Positions 1 to 7,366 of a stretch of DNA of 64,000 bases are shown here, piece after piece. The notes under the pieces were generated by a model. That model was given only the letters and a program-made list of their open reading frames with translations. It made no database searches and had not been told where the DNA came from. Made by a program: the position numbers and the translations under genes. Position 1 is the stretch's first letter. Every line of letters begins with the position of its first letter. The DNA is from G963678095 sp963678095. Lineage in GTDB: Bacteria; Bacillota; Negativicutes; Selenomonadales; Selenomonadaceae. The stretch spans positions 1,488,001 to 1,552,000 of the forward strand of contig OY782746.1 in assembly GCA_963678095.2 (NCBI GenBank). Direction: 5' to 3'.

Positions 1-158
1 AAATAGCCCTGTTCCTTCGCCTGGCTTAAATCACGGATCGCCATAAGTTTCTCCCGCAGCTTTAGGCATTCGGTTTTGGTCGCATGAACATCCAGCTTTA
101 TTTCCGGTACCCCATACTCTCTTAAAACTTCCTGCATTGTCATTCTTTCTGACATCAT
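1..158 (-). CDS. N-terminal part of an unknown soluble protein (runs off the window)
   Basis: Only the first 52 codons are visible; the gene continues beyond position 1. The start is ATG at 158 (a second ATG follows at 155), with a GGAGG ribosome binding site 5-9 bases upstream. The visible residues are charged and hydrophilic (MQEVLREYGVPEIKLDV, then a Lys/Arg/Leu-rich helix) with no signal peptide or membrane segment. I do not recognise the family. What can be said comes from its position: it is the first gene behind a yybP-ykoY type (Mn2+) riboswitch and two terminator hairpins, so its expression is probably tied to manganese. It is not one of the usual membrane exporters found behind this riboswitch, as far as the N-terminus shows. 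Confidence 0.6.
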   Translation of the reverse strand, partial: MMSERMTMQEVLREYGVPEIKLDVHATKTECLKLREKLMAIRDLSQAKEQGY

Positions 159-245
159 AATCGCCTCCATCCATTTAGTCTCTCTATATGGTTTCTACAA
201 TATCTTCCAATCCCCTCTATTGCCCCCCTCTGACGTGGCAGCCTA

Positions 246-290
246 TAAAAAAACGGCTTCCCGCGCCTCGATGTGCGCGGGAAGCCGTTG
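246..290 (-). terminator. Strong intrinsic terminator in the leader of the leftmost gene
   Basis: A 13-bp stem (CGGCTTCCCGCGC pairing with GCGCGGGAAGCCG, 254-287) is followed on the minus strand by seven T. It lies between the Mn2+ riboswitch and the start codon at 158, so it is a second termination point in the same leader. Confidence 0.8.
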
Positions 291-295
291 CCAAC

Positions 296-414
296 AAAAA
301 AGACTTCCAGCGCAATAAAATTACGCTAAAAGTCTCGTTACCCTCAGGACATAAAGCCAGGTGAATTCAATCACCAGTGCTGTTGACTTTACATTTAAAA
401 CTACTCCCTTTTAA
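296..414 (-). ncRNA. yybP-ykoY (Mn2+) riboswitch with terminator expression platform
   Basis: Read on the minus strand from about 414, the RNA has AAAAGGGAGTAG, then a CTGG / CCTGGCTTTATGTC pair of segments, then CTGAGGGTAACGAGACTTTT, which are the conserved pieces of the yybP-ykoY motif (family known to bind Mn2+ and usually switch genes ON). The closing helix AAAAG/CTTTT shares its 3' strand with a terminator hairpin (AGACTTTTAGCG with CGCTGGAAGTCT, 301-335, followed by T5-6), so ligand-stabilised closing helix and terminator are mutually exclusive. The motif call is by eye from conserved segments, not from a covariance model. Confidence 0.8.
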
Positions 415-421
415 CAATTTC

Positions 422-450
422 ATTGTACAATACAGCCATATATTTGTCAA
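422..450 (-). promoter_or_regulatory. Sigma-70 promoter of the Mn2+ riboswitch transcript
   Basis: TTGACA (450-445), 17-base spacer, TACAAT (427-422). The predicted start near 415 is just 5' of the riboswitch closing helix. Confidence 0.75.
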
Positions 451-484
451 ATAAATTTCATAATCAACCATCAGGGGATAAGAC

Positions 485-1060
485 CTACAGTTGCAGTGCG
501 GGCCAGGTCGCCATGAACAGCGGAGTGCAAATCCCGGCCAGCAGGAACAACCAGCACAGCAGCAGGCAAACAGCAGCGACCACAGGAAAACAAAGCACTA
601 GGATCGCTCTTGCCAGCTGCAGGTGATACACCAGCTGCAGTGACCACAGATATAAAACCACCAGCCAAACGAAACTAAGCAGCAGCACCAGCAGATCTGC
701 CGCTGCCGACGCCAGCAGTGCAGCCACAAGGTATACCGGCAGCAGCACAATTTCAACAAAGGATGTAAAGCCTAGCAAAATCAATAGTTTCCTGACATCA
801 CCCTCACCGCCCAATAATGTCGCCGAAACGTGAAATACCGCCGCCACCAGCAGCCAGGAAAAGACCCCCGCCAGCCCCCCCGCCAGTAAAATACCACCAC
901 CGAAGGTATTGCCCACCGACAAATTCATATTGCTGCTTATGCCCAGCAGCGAAGCTACCAGCACAATTACCGCCGCCTGCCGCAGGTTGGCATGTTCCAT
1001 AATACAGGCCAATCCGGCCTTAGGGTGCGTAAGCAATTTGTAAAGCATTTCATACAGCAT
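485..1060 (-). CDS. YIP1-family multi-pass membrane protein
   Basis: 191 residues. I chose ATG at 1060 because GGGAGAAG lies just upstream; the reading frame stays open further 5' but overlaps the preceding small gene. The N-terminus MLYEMLYKLLTHPKAGL is the short cytosolic segment typical of bacterial YIP1-domain proteins, followed by about five hydrophobic segments between residues 28 and 185. The exact function of bacterial YIP1 proteins is unknown. It is the last gene of a minus-strand cluster with the 54-residue and 93-residue genes; 85 bases separate it from the former. No terminator is obvious directly after its stop before the riboswitch promoter at 450. Confidence 0.7.
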   Translation of the reverse strand: MLYEMLYKLLTHPKAGLACIMEHANLRQAAVIVLVASLLGISSNMNLSVGNTFGGGILLAGGLAGVFSWLLVAAVFHVSATLLGGEGDVRKLLILLGFTSFVEIVLLPVYLVAALLASAAADLLVLLLSFVWLVVLYLWSLQLVYHLQLARAILVLCFPVVAAVCLLLCWLFLLAGICTPLFMATWPALQL

Positions 1061-1145
1061 ATTTATCTTCTCCCTTGTCGGCTCTATCCGGCTAAAAAAA
1101 AGAAGCAGCCACCGTTTTACCGCCGTTTCTGCTTCCCCATTATAC

Positions 1146-1310
1146 TTATTTAACCGCTGGTACCTGACATTTGTCGAGTACACGCTGAAGGTCACGAACC
1201 AGATGCAGATGCGTCTCATAATCAAGATCATTGGCATCATACAGCATCCGCTGCTTCAAACTGTCGATTCGCGCCTGAATTCGCGCTCTGGCTTCCATAC
1301 TTAAGCTCAT
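1146..1310 (-). CDS. 54-residue conserved-looking helical protein
   Basis: The reading frame gives a 54-residue, strongly charged, probably helical protein (MSLSMEARARIQARIDSLKQ at the N-terminus; LVRDLQRVLDKC near the end). Its ATG at 1310 overlaps the TGA of the upstream gene in an ATGA arrangement, which supports translation by coupling and is the main evidence that it is real. No membrane segment, signal peptide or known domain is seen. I do not recognise it. Confidence 0.6.
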   Translation of the reverse strand: MSLSMEARARIQARIDSLKQRMLYDANDLDYETHLHLVRDLQRVLDKCQVPAVK

Positions 1311-1588
1311 TGCATGACCACTTGCTCTAGCGACAGCTGCAATTCTAAAACATTTTGCCAGCCCTCTGCCTGTAATTCCTGTGATCCCAAAACGATCCGG
1401 CTGAGAATTTCTTCAGTATCCTGTTCTATTCTTTCAAAATCCACCATTCCTACCGCCTTTGCTAAAACTTCTTTCGTATATTCTATAAGAAATTCTTTTT
1501 TTTTGCAACCCCGTTCCGTTAAATCTACGTCCCCATTTATATTTTTCAGGGAATTTATCAGAAAGAATTCTCCTCCCCTAAAAATCAT
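1307..1588 (-). CDS. Small hypothetical protein (up to 93 residues)
   Basis: A short acidic, helical protein ending in a Leu/Gln-rich segment (ELQLSLEQVVMQ). No known family recognised. The start is uncertain: ATG at 1588 has no ribosome binding site and lies about where a promoter (TTGCGT, 16 bases, TATAGC) would start transcription, whereas a strong GGGGAGGAG sits inside the frame and is spaced 8 bases from CTG at 1561. The gene is divergent from the MutS-like gene and is translationally coupled (ATGA) to the 54-residue gene downstream. Confidence 0.6.
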   Translation of the reverse strand: MIFRGGEFFLINSLKNINGDVDLTERGCKKKEFLIEYTKEVLAKAVGMVDFERIEQDTEEILSRIVLGSQELQAEGWQNVLELQLSLEQVVMQ

Positions 1589-1592
1589 GTGC

Positions 1593-1598
1593 TATAAT
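1593..1598 (+). promoter_or_regulatory. Extended -10 element for the MutS-like gene
   Basis: TGC-TATAAT (TGn extended -10) lies 38 bases before the ATG at 1636 and overlaps the region from which the divergent minus-strand gene must also be transcribed. No good -35 is seen. Confidence 0.45.
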
Positions 1599-1635
1599 AA
1601 AACCATATTTCAACGCAAAGCATCGGGAGGTTTTT

Positions 1636-3411
1636 ATGAAAATTGATTTCTTTACCGCAAAACAAACGGACGGCAAAACCGCCATTGACGGTGTAACAAA
1701 AACAATCTCCCGCCTTGTCTGGCTTCGCCTGCTCTGTTTTCTGCTGCTGTTGGCCTTCACCGCCGCCGGCTGGGATTACGGCCCAGTGTTTTACATCATT
1801 GCCATCGCCTGCCTGCTAGCATTTCTTGTGCTGCTGGAGCTGCACCGCCGTTATCAGCATACGCTGCAGCGATTGACAGCTGAACAGCACGTACTGCAGC
1901 AGTATATCGATCGTTTTAGCAGTGCCTGGCAGCAATTCCCCGAAACTGGCAGCTGCTATCTGAGGGAAGACTTCCCGCAAGCCAAAGATCTTGATCTGTT
2001 CGGCCCGGCATCTGTATACCAATATATCTGTGCGGCCCGCACCGGACCTGGCCGGGATAAACTTGCGGCAGCCCTTTCCCCGACCCCGCTGCCCGCAGCT
2101 AATATCCACTCGCGCCAGGAGGGCACCGCAGAATTTATTGCCGACCCACAGCTGTCGCTAAAGCTCCAGACCTTGCTGGCACTACTGCCCCCGGCGCATG
2201 CAACAGCTGAACTTGCGCACGAACTGGAAAAGAACCCGGTTTTGCCCCAATACTTTATGAAATTCACGACCTGCCTGTTTGGCGCCCTGACCTGGTCGTG
2301 TCTTTTGCTCGCCGCCGGCAGTGAGATTTCCTGGGTCTGGCCTGCCGGGGGAATGTTTTTGCAGTTCACACTGGCCGGACTCTTTTACAGCCGAACTGCC
2401 AGCTATCTTGCTCCTCTGAATAGCCTCTCCCGAACGCTGCAGCCTTATCAGCAGATTTTCTGCCTGCTCGAAAATAGTACCTTTACCTCAGCTCATCTGA
2501 AACAGTTGCAGCTGATATTGAGGCGAAATGGCGGCGCCAGCCGAGTCATTGGCCATCTGTCGACGGTCACTGCCTGTGCCACCATGCGCTCAAATCTTAT
2601 TTTTTATGTTTTAGCCAATGCCCTGTTCCTCTGGGATTTCCACTGCCAGCTGCTGTTTGCCTATTGGCGCAGCCGGGAAGGGCAGGATGTCAGTCGCTGG
2701 ATTGACGCCTTAGCCGAAGTTGAACTGCTCCTGAGTCTGGCGGTAATCGGACAGGTCAAGGAAGAGTATTGTTTTCCAGAGATCCTGACCGAAGAATCGC
2801 CCCAACTGGCGGCCAAGGATATCAAGCATGTTCTGATCCATGAAAGGGCCGCTATTGCTAATTCCCTGACAGCTGCCAGCCAGACCTGCATTATCACCGG
2901 TTCTAATATGTCCGGAAAGACGACCTTTTTACGCACCCTTGCCGCCAGCACCATTCTGGCCTATGCTGGCAGTCCCGTCTGTGCGAAAGAATTCACGGTA
3001 TCACGCATGGAGCTGTTCACCTCGATGCGCGTTCAGGATGACACCGCCAAAGGATTGTCCACCTTCTATGCCGAACTGCTGCGAATCAAGACCATGGTTG
3101 AATACAGCCACAAATCCCTTCCCCAGTTTGTTCTGATTGATGAAATATTCAAGGGCACAAACTCTGCCGATCGCATTATCGGGGCCCGTGAAGCCATCCG
3201 CAAACTGACAAAACCCTGGTGCCTTACCTTCGTTTCCACCCACGATTTTGAACTCTGTGATATGGCAGAAAAAGAAGGCCTGCCGCTTGTCAATTATCAT
3301 TTTGCCGAATACTATACCGCTGATGAAATTCATTTCGACTATAAGTTAAAATCCGGCCGCTGTGAAAGCACTAATGCCAAATACCTATTGAAGCTAGCCG
3401 GTATTTTATAA
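1636..3411 (+). CDS. Membrane-anchored MutS-family ATPase
   Basis: 591 residues with GGGAGG before the ATG. The C-terminal third is the MutS domain V ATPase: Walker A TGSNMSGKTT near residues 420-429, Walker B FVLIDEIFKGTN near 496-507, and a STHDFEL segment further on. The N-terminal part lacks the mismatch-recognition domain of MutS and instead has two hydrophobic stretches near residues 30-75 and a further pair near 205-255, so it is predicted to sit in the membrane. This architecture is known as a MutS-related family of unknown role in Firmicutes and Bacteroidetes; it is distinct from MutS1 and from MutS2 (no Smr domain). It stands alone, divergent from the small-gene cluster. Confidence 0.85.
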   Translation: MKIDFFTAKQTDGKTAIDGVTKTISRLVWLRLLCFLLLLAFTAAGWDYGPVFYIIAIACLLAFLVLLELHRRYQHTLQRLTAEQHVLQQYIDRFSSAWQQFPETGSCYLREDFPQAKDLDLFGPASVYQYICAARTGPGRDKLAAALSPTPLPAANIHSRQEGTAEFIADPQLSLKLQTLLALLPPAHATAELAHELEKNPVLPQYFMKFTTCLFGALTWSCLLLAAGSEISWVWPAGGMFLQFTLAGLFYSRTASYLAPLNSLSRTLQPYQQIFCLLENSTFTSAHLKQLQLILRRNGGASRVIGHLSTVTACATMRSNLIFYVLANALFLWDFHCQLLFAYWRSREGQDVSRWIDALAEVELLLSLAVIGQVKEEYCFPEILTEESPQLAAKDIKHVLIHERAAIANSLTAASQTCIITGSNMSGKTTFLRTLAASTILAYAGSPVCAKEFTVSRMELFTSMRVQDDTAKGLSTFYAELLRIKTMVEYSHKSLPQFVLIDEIFKGTNSADRIIGAREAIRKLTKPWCLTFVSTHDFELCDMAEKEGLPLVNYHFAEYYTADEIHFDYKLKSGRCESTNAKYLLKLAGIL

Positions 3412-3451
3412 GAAAACACGCACTCTCCTCAGCTTGCAAATCTATCACTAT

Positions 3452-3481
3452 GCAATAGATGCAAAAAATGTCATCTATTGC
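3452..3481. repeat. Perfect 10-bp inverted repeat downstream of the MutS-like gene
   Basis: GCAATAGATG, ten-base spacer, CATCTATTGC. It has no T-tract, so it is a weak candidate terminator or a protein-binding site. Confidence 0.5.
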
Positions 3482-3522
3482 GATACATTTTGCCTTCCGG
3501 ATTGTACTTGTTTTCCTTTATT

Positions 3523-3563
3523 TGATAAAAATGTTTATCATTTAGTCAGATTTCTGTTATAAT
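3523..3563 (+). promoter_or_regulatory. Promoter of the PTS IIA gene with an overlapping palindrome
   Basis: TTATCA (3535-3540), 17 bases, TATAAT (3558-3563). The -35 is embedded in a perfect inverted repeat TGATAAA-N4-TTTATCA (3523-3540), which is where a repressor would act. Confidence 0.55.
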
Positions 3564-3599
3564 TGAAGTTGTTAATCTAATAAAGGAGCCAAACAAAAA

Positions 3600-3950
3600 A
3601 TGAAATACGAATCGACTATCACCGCAATTGGTAATCTTGCTCGAAATTTTTTGGAAAACAACAACAGCGTAATCCTGTTGAATGATGGACTCCGCCCCAA
3701 TCTGGCTGACATGGTGATTGAACACACTGCCGGTGACCTGCTACAGGATATCGCGGTCGGAGATACCCTGCTCATCGCCGATGCCGCCTTCAGCATTATT
3801 GCCGTCGGCGAAGATGTGAACAAAAACATCCGCCAGGAAGGACACTGTACCCTCGTCTTTAACACAACCGGTACGATGCCGGGACAGATCATTCTCCAAG
3901 GTGATTATATGCCGCGCCTCTGTGTTGGCGATAAGATCACAATCGAATAA
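3600..3950 (+). CDS. PTS glucitol/sorbitol-type IIA component, orphan
   Basis: 116 residues, the usual length for the GutA/SrlB family (PF03829). Recognisable blocks are VILLNDGLRPNLADMVIEHT near residues 24-43, where the His at about 42 is a plausible phosphorylation site, GDTLLIADAAFSIIAVGE, and a C-terminal MPGQIILQGDYMP. A strong AAGGAG site precedes the start. In this family IIA takes phosphate from HPr and passes it to a IIBC permease, but no IIBC, dehydrogenase or GutR-type regulator is next to it here; EI and HPr are 5.5 kb away. It may act as a regulatory phosphoprotein or serve a permease elsewhere. Its promoter carries a palindrome that could be an operator. Confidence 0.8.
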   Translation: MKYESTITAIGNLARNFLENNNSVILLNDGLRPNLADMVIEHTAGDLLQDIAVGDTLLIADAAFSIIAVGEDVNKNIRQEGHCTLVFNTTGTMPGQIILQGDYMPRLCVGDKITIE

Positions 3951-3953
3951 GCG

Positions 3954-3996
3954 AGCCTGACATGCAGCCTGCACTCTTTAGAGTCAGGCTTTTTTG
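3954..3996 (+). terminator. Intrinsic terminator after the PTS IIA gene
   Basis: AGCCTGAC (3954-3961) pairs with GTCAGGCT (3983-3990), followed by T6. Confidence 0.8.
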
Positions 3997-3999
3997 CTG

Positions 4000-5223
4000 T
4001 CAGCGGACAAGCTTGACCGCCGTGGCATAATTTTCAAACAGCCTTGCGGCAACTCCGGCATCGAGCTTATTGTCAGCTGTCATTTTCAGCATGATCGTTT
4101 CCGCCCGCTCCCGGGAAAAGGCACCGCTGTATGGACGTTCTTCCGTCAGCGCGACAAAAACATCGGCAACCGCAACAATACGTGATCCAAGCGGAATAGA
4201 CTCCGCTTTCAGATGAAACGGATAGCCTGAACCATCCAGACATTCATGATGAAGACCCGCCCACTGTGCCAGCTGTTCAAACCCGTCGATCTGCTCAAGA
4301 ATGCGATACGTATAATACGAATGCTGGCGAACAATCTGCAGTTCCTGCCGGGTCAGCCGTCCCGGCTTTTCCAAAATCGCATTGGGAACTGCCAATTTCC
4401 CCAGATCGTGCAGCAGCCCCGCCAGCTGCATCATTTTCACTTCACTGTCACTGAATCCATGCAGACCGGCCAAAAAAGCTGCAACCGAGGCCACGCTGTG
4501 CGAATGCGAGGCCGTAAACCGGCTCATACGATTGATGATCGTGGCAAATATATCCGCTAAATCCAAAACTTCATCCTCGGAATAGGGCCGTACGCCATAA
4601 CTGTCCAGCCGATGAAAGAAAATATCCCGGTAGCCTTCATTTACCGTATCAAGCCAAAAACTCTCTTTTTCGGCACAGCGTTTAAACGCCGCCACCACGG
4701 CCGGATCAAATTCACAGCCGCTTTGCTCCTCAATATAGTGCATCAGCTCATCAACCTGGCCAAAAATCATGGTCTTCGGCTGCAGGCGCAGCGTCACCTG
4801 ATCGGCCAGGTGAATAATCCGCGCCGGAAGCGGGATGGCTTCGCCTTTAAGCCCGCTGGGATTTTTTCCGTCCCAGCGGTCATGATGATAGCGGATCACC
4901 GCCGCAAGCGAACCGAGCCGAGAAGATCTGCGCAGCAGCTGGTATCCTTCCTCGGCATGACGAAAAATAGCCGGGCCGTCATCGCGACTGACATGGCGCA
5001 GACGTTCACGTTCGAGCGAATCGGAGGCTGCACCAATATCATGCACAAGTGCGGCATAAACAATGCTGTACCAATCCTCCAGCTCCACGCCAAGCTCATC
5101 TGCCAACCGGTCGCAAATCACCGCAACCCGCCAGTGATGACTTTCCACACCGGTAACCGCAAGTTCAAGCGCCATTGACAAGGCCTTGATTAAATTTATC
5201 GGATGAATATTAAAGGTTCGCAT
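4000..5223 (-). CDS. Two-HD-domain HD-GYP protein, putative c-di-GMP phosphodiesterase
   Basis: 407 residues. The C-terminal half is an HD-GYP domain with HDLGKLAVP, the following QHSYYTYRIL, HHECLDGSGYP and DVFVALTEERPY blocks. The N-terminal half contains a second HD domain (LVHDIGAAS near residue 63, YHHDRWDG further on) that lacks the complete GYP block, so it may be structural or act on another substrate. No receiver, PAS or membrane segment is present, so it should be cytosolic. The family hydrolyses cyclic di-GMP; activity here is inferred from the intact second motif set. It lies 16 bases downstream of ung and may be cotranscribed with it. Confidence 0.85.
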   Translation of the reverse strand: MRTFNIHPINLIKALSMALELAVTGVESHHWRVAVICDRLADELGVELEDWYSIVYAALVHDIGAASDSLERERLRHVSRDDGPAIFRHAEEGYQLLRRSSRLGSLAAVIRYHHDRWDGKNPSGLKGEAIPLPARIIHLADQVTLRLQPKTMIFGQVDELMHYIEEQSGCEFDPAVVAAFKRCAEKESFWLDTVNEGYRDIFFHRLDSYGVRPYSEDEVLDLADIFATIINRMSRFTASHSHSVASVAAFLAGLHGFSDSEVKMMQLAGLLHDLGKLAVPNAILEKPGRLTRQELQIVRQHSYYTYRILEQIDGFEQLAQWAGLHHECLDGSGYPFHLKAESIPLGSRIVAVADVFVALTEERPYSGAFSRERAETIMLKMTADNKLDAGVAARLFENYATAVKLVR

Positions 5224-5239
5224 GCCTTATCCCGCCTTT

Positions 5240-5923
5240 TCAAATATTGGGCAACTGCCAATCAATCGGTTCCTGCCCACTCTGCCGCAAAAAATCATTA
5301 ACCCGCGAAAACGGGCGGCTGCCAAAAAAACCACGAAAGGCCGACAGGGGGCTTGGGTGCGGTGATTCGACAATAAAATGCCGCGGATTCGTAATCATTT
5401 CTTTTTTTCTCCGGGCCGGTGATCCCCAGAGGATAAAGGCCAGCGGCTTTTCCCTCTCATTGAGCAACGAAATGACCTTGTCGGTAAAGCGTTCCCACCC
5501 CAGCCCTTGATGAGAGTTAGCCTGATGCTCGCGCACAGTCAGTACCGCATTCAACAGCAGCACCCCCTGCTCCGCCCAAGGACGCAGACAGCCGTTATTA
5601 GGCACACTGCAGCCGAGATCCGAGGCCAGCTCCTTGAATATATTGGCAAGTGACGGCGGCGCCTCAACTCCCGGCTGCACAGAAAAACTGAGCCCGTGTG
5701 CCTGTCCCGGTCCATGGTAAGGATCCTGCCCTAAAATCACAACCTTGGTCTGTTCATAGCTTGTATAGTGAAGGGCATTGAAAATATCGTACATACTGGG
5801 ATAAATTCGCTGCGTCTGATATTCGTGAATCAAAAATTCGCGCAGCTTTATGTAATAAGTCTCGGCCAGCTCCTGGTCCAGATATCTTCCCCAATCATTT
5901 TTAAAAATCTCCATTGCGGTCAT
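5240..5923 (-). CDS. ung: Uracil-DNA glycosylase (family 1)
   Basis: About 227 residues, standard for Ung. The water-activating motif GQDPYHGPGQAHGLSFSV and the C-terminal HPSPLSAFRGFFGSRPFS (catalytic His, DNA-intercalation loop) are intact, with LLLNAVLTVRE between. It excises uracil from DNA in base excision repair. Several starts are possible (GTG 5926, ATG 5923, ATG 5911); GGAG lies 2 bases from the second and 11 from the third, so the N-terminus is uncertain by a few residues. Confidence 0.95.
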   Translation of the reverse strand: MTAMEIFKNDWGRYLDQELAETYYIKLREFLIHEYQTQRIYPSMYDIFNALHYTSYEQTKVVILGQDPYHGPGQAHGLSFSVQPGVEAPPSLANIFKELASDLGCSVPNNGCLRPWAEQGVLLLNAVLTVREHQANSHQGLGWERFTDKVISLLNEREKPLAFILWGSPARRKKEMITNPRHFIVESPHPSPLSAFRGFFGSRPFSRVNDFLRQSGQEPIDWQLPNI

Positions 5924-5992
5924 CACTCCATCATATTGTTATCACTTCTTATATTATACCAAACCAGGAGACAGTGCCAGTAAAACAGGCGC

Positions 5993-6020
5993 AAAAAACG
6001 GCCCCGGATTCCGGGGCCGT
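5993..6020 (-). terminator. Terminator of the kor operon
   Basis: ACGGCCCCGG / CCGGGGCCGT stem (5998-6020) followed on the minus strand by TTTTTT. Confidence 0.85.
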
Positions 6021-6026
6021 CCATTT

Positions 6027-6548
6027 TTACTTTACAGCGTCATAGCCAACTTGCAGGGCCTGCATATTTTTTTCTACCGTTGCCGGCGGTACGCGCCCGG
6101 CAACCGATTTTTGCACCGCTTTCAGCGAGACAAATCCCGTCAGCTTCACCAGAACCCCGAGGGCCACCACATTGGCAAACAGTGTATTGCCAATTTTCTC
6201 GGCTGCCAGCCGCGTAATCGGTACCCGCAGCGTATTGGCAAAGTCCGGCACTTCGGGAACAAGATCCTCGTCAAGAACCAGAATACCGTCCTGATCCAAG
6301 TCGTGGTAATACTTGTCAGCCGCTTTCTGTGTCATCGCCAGCACGAGATCTGGACAGGTGACTTTGGGATGATAAATCTGCTGATCAGAGATGATGACTT
6401 CGGCTTTTGAGGCTCCGCCGCGCGCTTCCGGGCCATAGGACTGCGACTGCACCGCTTCCTTGCCTTCCGCTATGGCCGCTTCGGCAAAAATGATCGCGGC
6501 TGTAATGACGCCCTGACCGCCAGAGCCTGATAAACGCAGCTGTTTCAT
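6027..6548 (-). CDS. korC: 2-oxoacid:ferredoxin oxidoreductase, gamma subunit
   Basis: 173 residues of the pyruvate/ketoisovalerate oxidoreductase gamma family: LRLSGSGGQGVITAAIIFAEAA at the start, SQSYGPEARGG near residues 38-48. Last gene of korDABC; its ATG overlaps the korB stop in an ATGA. With KorA and KorB it forms the complex that oxidatively decarboxylates a 2-oxoacid (2-oxoglutarate is the best guess from the four-subunit arrangement) to acyl-CoA while reducing ferredoxin, or runs in reverse for carboxylation. A terminator follows immediately. Confidence 0.9.
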   Translation of the reverse strand: MKQLRLSGSGGQGVITAAIIFAEAAIAEGKEAVQSQSYGPEARGGASKAEVIISDQQIYHPKVTCPDLVLAMTQKAADKYYHDLDQDGILVLDEDLVPEVPDFANTLRVPITRLAAEKIGNTLFANVVALGVLVKLTGFVSLKAVQKSVAGRVPPATVEKNMQALQVGYDAVK

Positions 6549-7366
6549 GCTTTATCCCCCCCTGCGATTTCAATGACCTGCTGATAGGCCGTCACATAAT
6601 CTTCGGCCTGACACTTATGCAGCAAGCCAATCGGGAATTTCCCTTCCCGCTTTTCTTCTGGCAGTTTTTCCCATGCCGCCTGCATAACACCGGTATCACG
6701 CATCCACTTCATCATGTCTGCCGGCGATCCCATTTTGTTTTTGCGGCCAAACGCCGTCGGACACTGGACGACCGCTTCAATAAAGGAAAAGCCGTTATTG
6801 TCAAATCCGGCAGCGATCATATCCGCCAGATGCTGTACATGATATGCTGTGCTGCGGGCCACATAGGTAGCTCCGGCAGCCTGGGCCAGATGACAGGCAT
6901 CAAAGGGACGATCAACCGTACCATAAGGTGCTGTTGTCGCTTTTTTATGCAGTGGTGTCATCGGGGAAGCCTGCCCGCCAGTCATGCCATAAATATTATT
7001 ATTAAACAGGACCACCGTCATATCGACGTTGCGACGAGCGCCATGAATAAAATGGTTTCCGCCGATAGCCGTACAATCCCCGTCACCAGTTATGACCACT
7101 ACATTGAGCTCCGGATTGGCAATTTTTATTCCGGTGGCAAACGGAATCGCCCGCCCGTGCGCTGTGTGCAGGGTATCAAAATCCATATAGCCGGAGGCCC
7201 GCGAGGAACAGCCGATCCCCGAAACGATCACTGTATTATCCTGCGTCCAGCCCTTTTTTTCGATGGCCGTAACAATTGCCTTCATTACCGTGCCGTTGCC
7301 GCAGCCAGGACACCACATATGCGGCAAGCGGTTCTGGCGGAAATATTTTTCATAAGATCTTTCCAT
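6545..7366 (-). CDS. korB: 2-oxoacid:ferredoxin oxidoreductase, beta (TPP) subunit
   Basis: 273 residues from ATG 7366, which overlaps the TAA of korA; a longer upstream frame is rejected because it lies inside korA. It carries the MWCPGCGNG cysteine block near residue 18 and the thiamine diphosphate GDGD...NNN module (ITGDGDCTAIGGNH, FNNNIYGMTGGQ). Cysteines in the N-terminal and later segments would hold a 4Fe-4S cluster. It is the catalytic TPP subunit of the KorABCD complex in the cytoplasm. Confidence 0.92.
   Translation of the reverse strand: MERSYEKYFRQNRLPHMWCPGCGNGTVMKAIVTAIEKKGWTQDNTVIVSGIGCSSRASGYMDFDTLHTAHGRAIPFATGIKIANPELNVVVITGDGDCTAIGGNHFIHGARRNVDMTVVLFNNNIYGMTGGQASPMTPLHKKATTAPYGTVDRPFDACHLAQAAGATYVARSTAYHVQHLADMIAAGFDNNGFSFIEAVVQCPTAFGRKNKMGSPADMMKWMRDTGVMQAAWEKLPEEKREGKFPIGLLHKCQAEDYVTAYQQVIEIAGGDKA

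Noticed and set aside
4105..4118. Further Noc sites at imperfect CCCGGGAAA cores
   Set aside because: Only 9-10 of 14 positions match; expected by chance.
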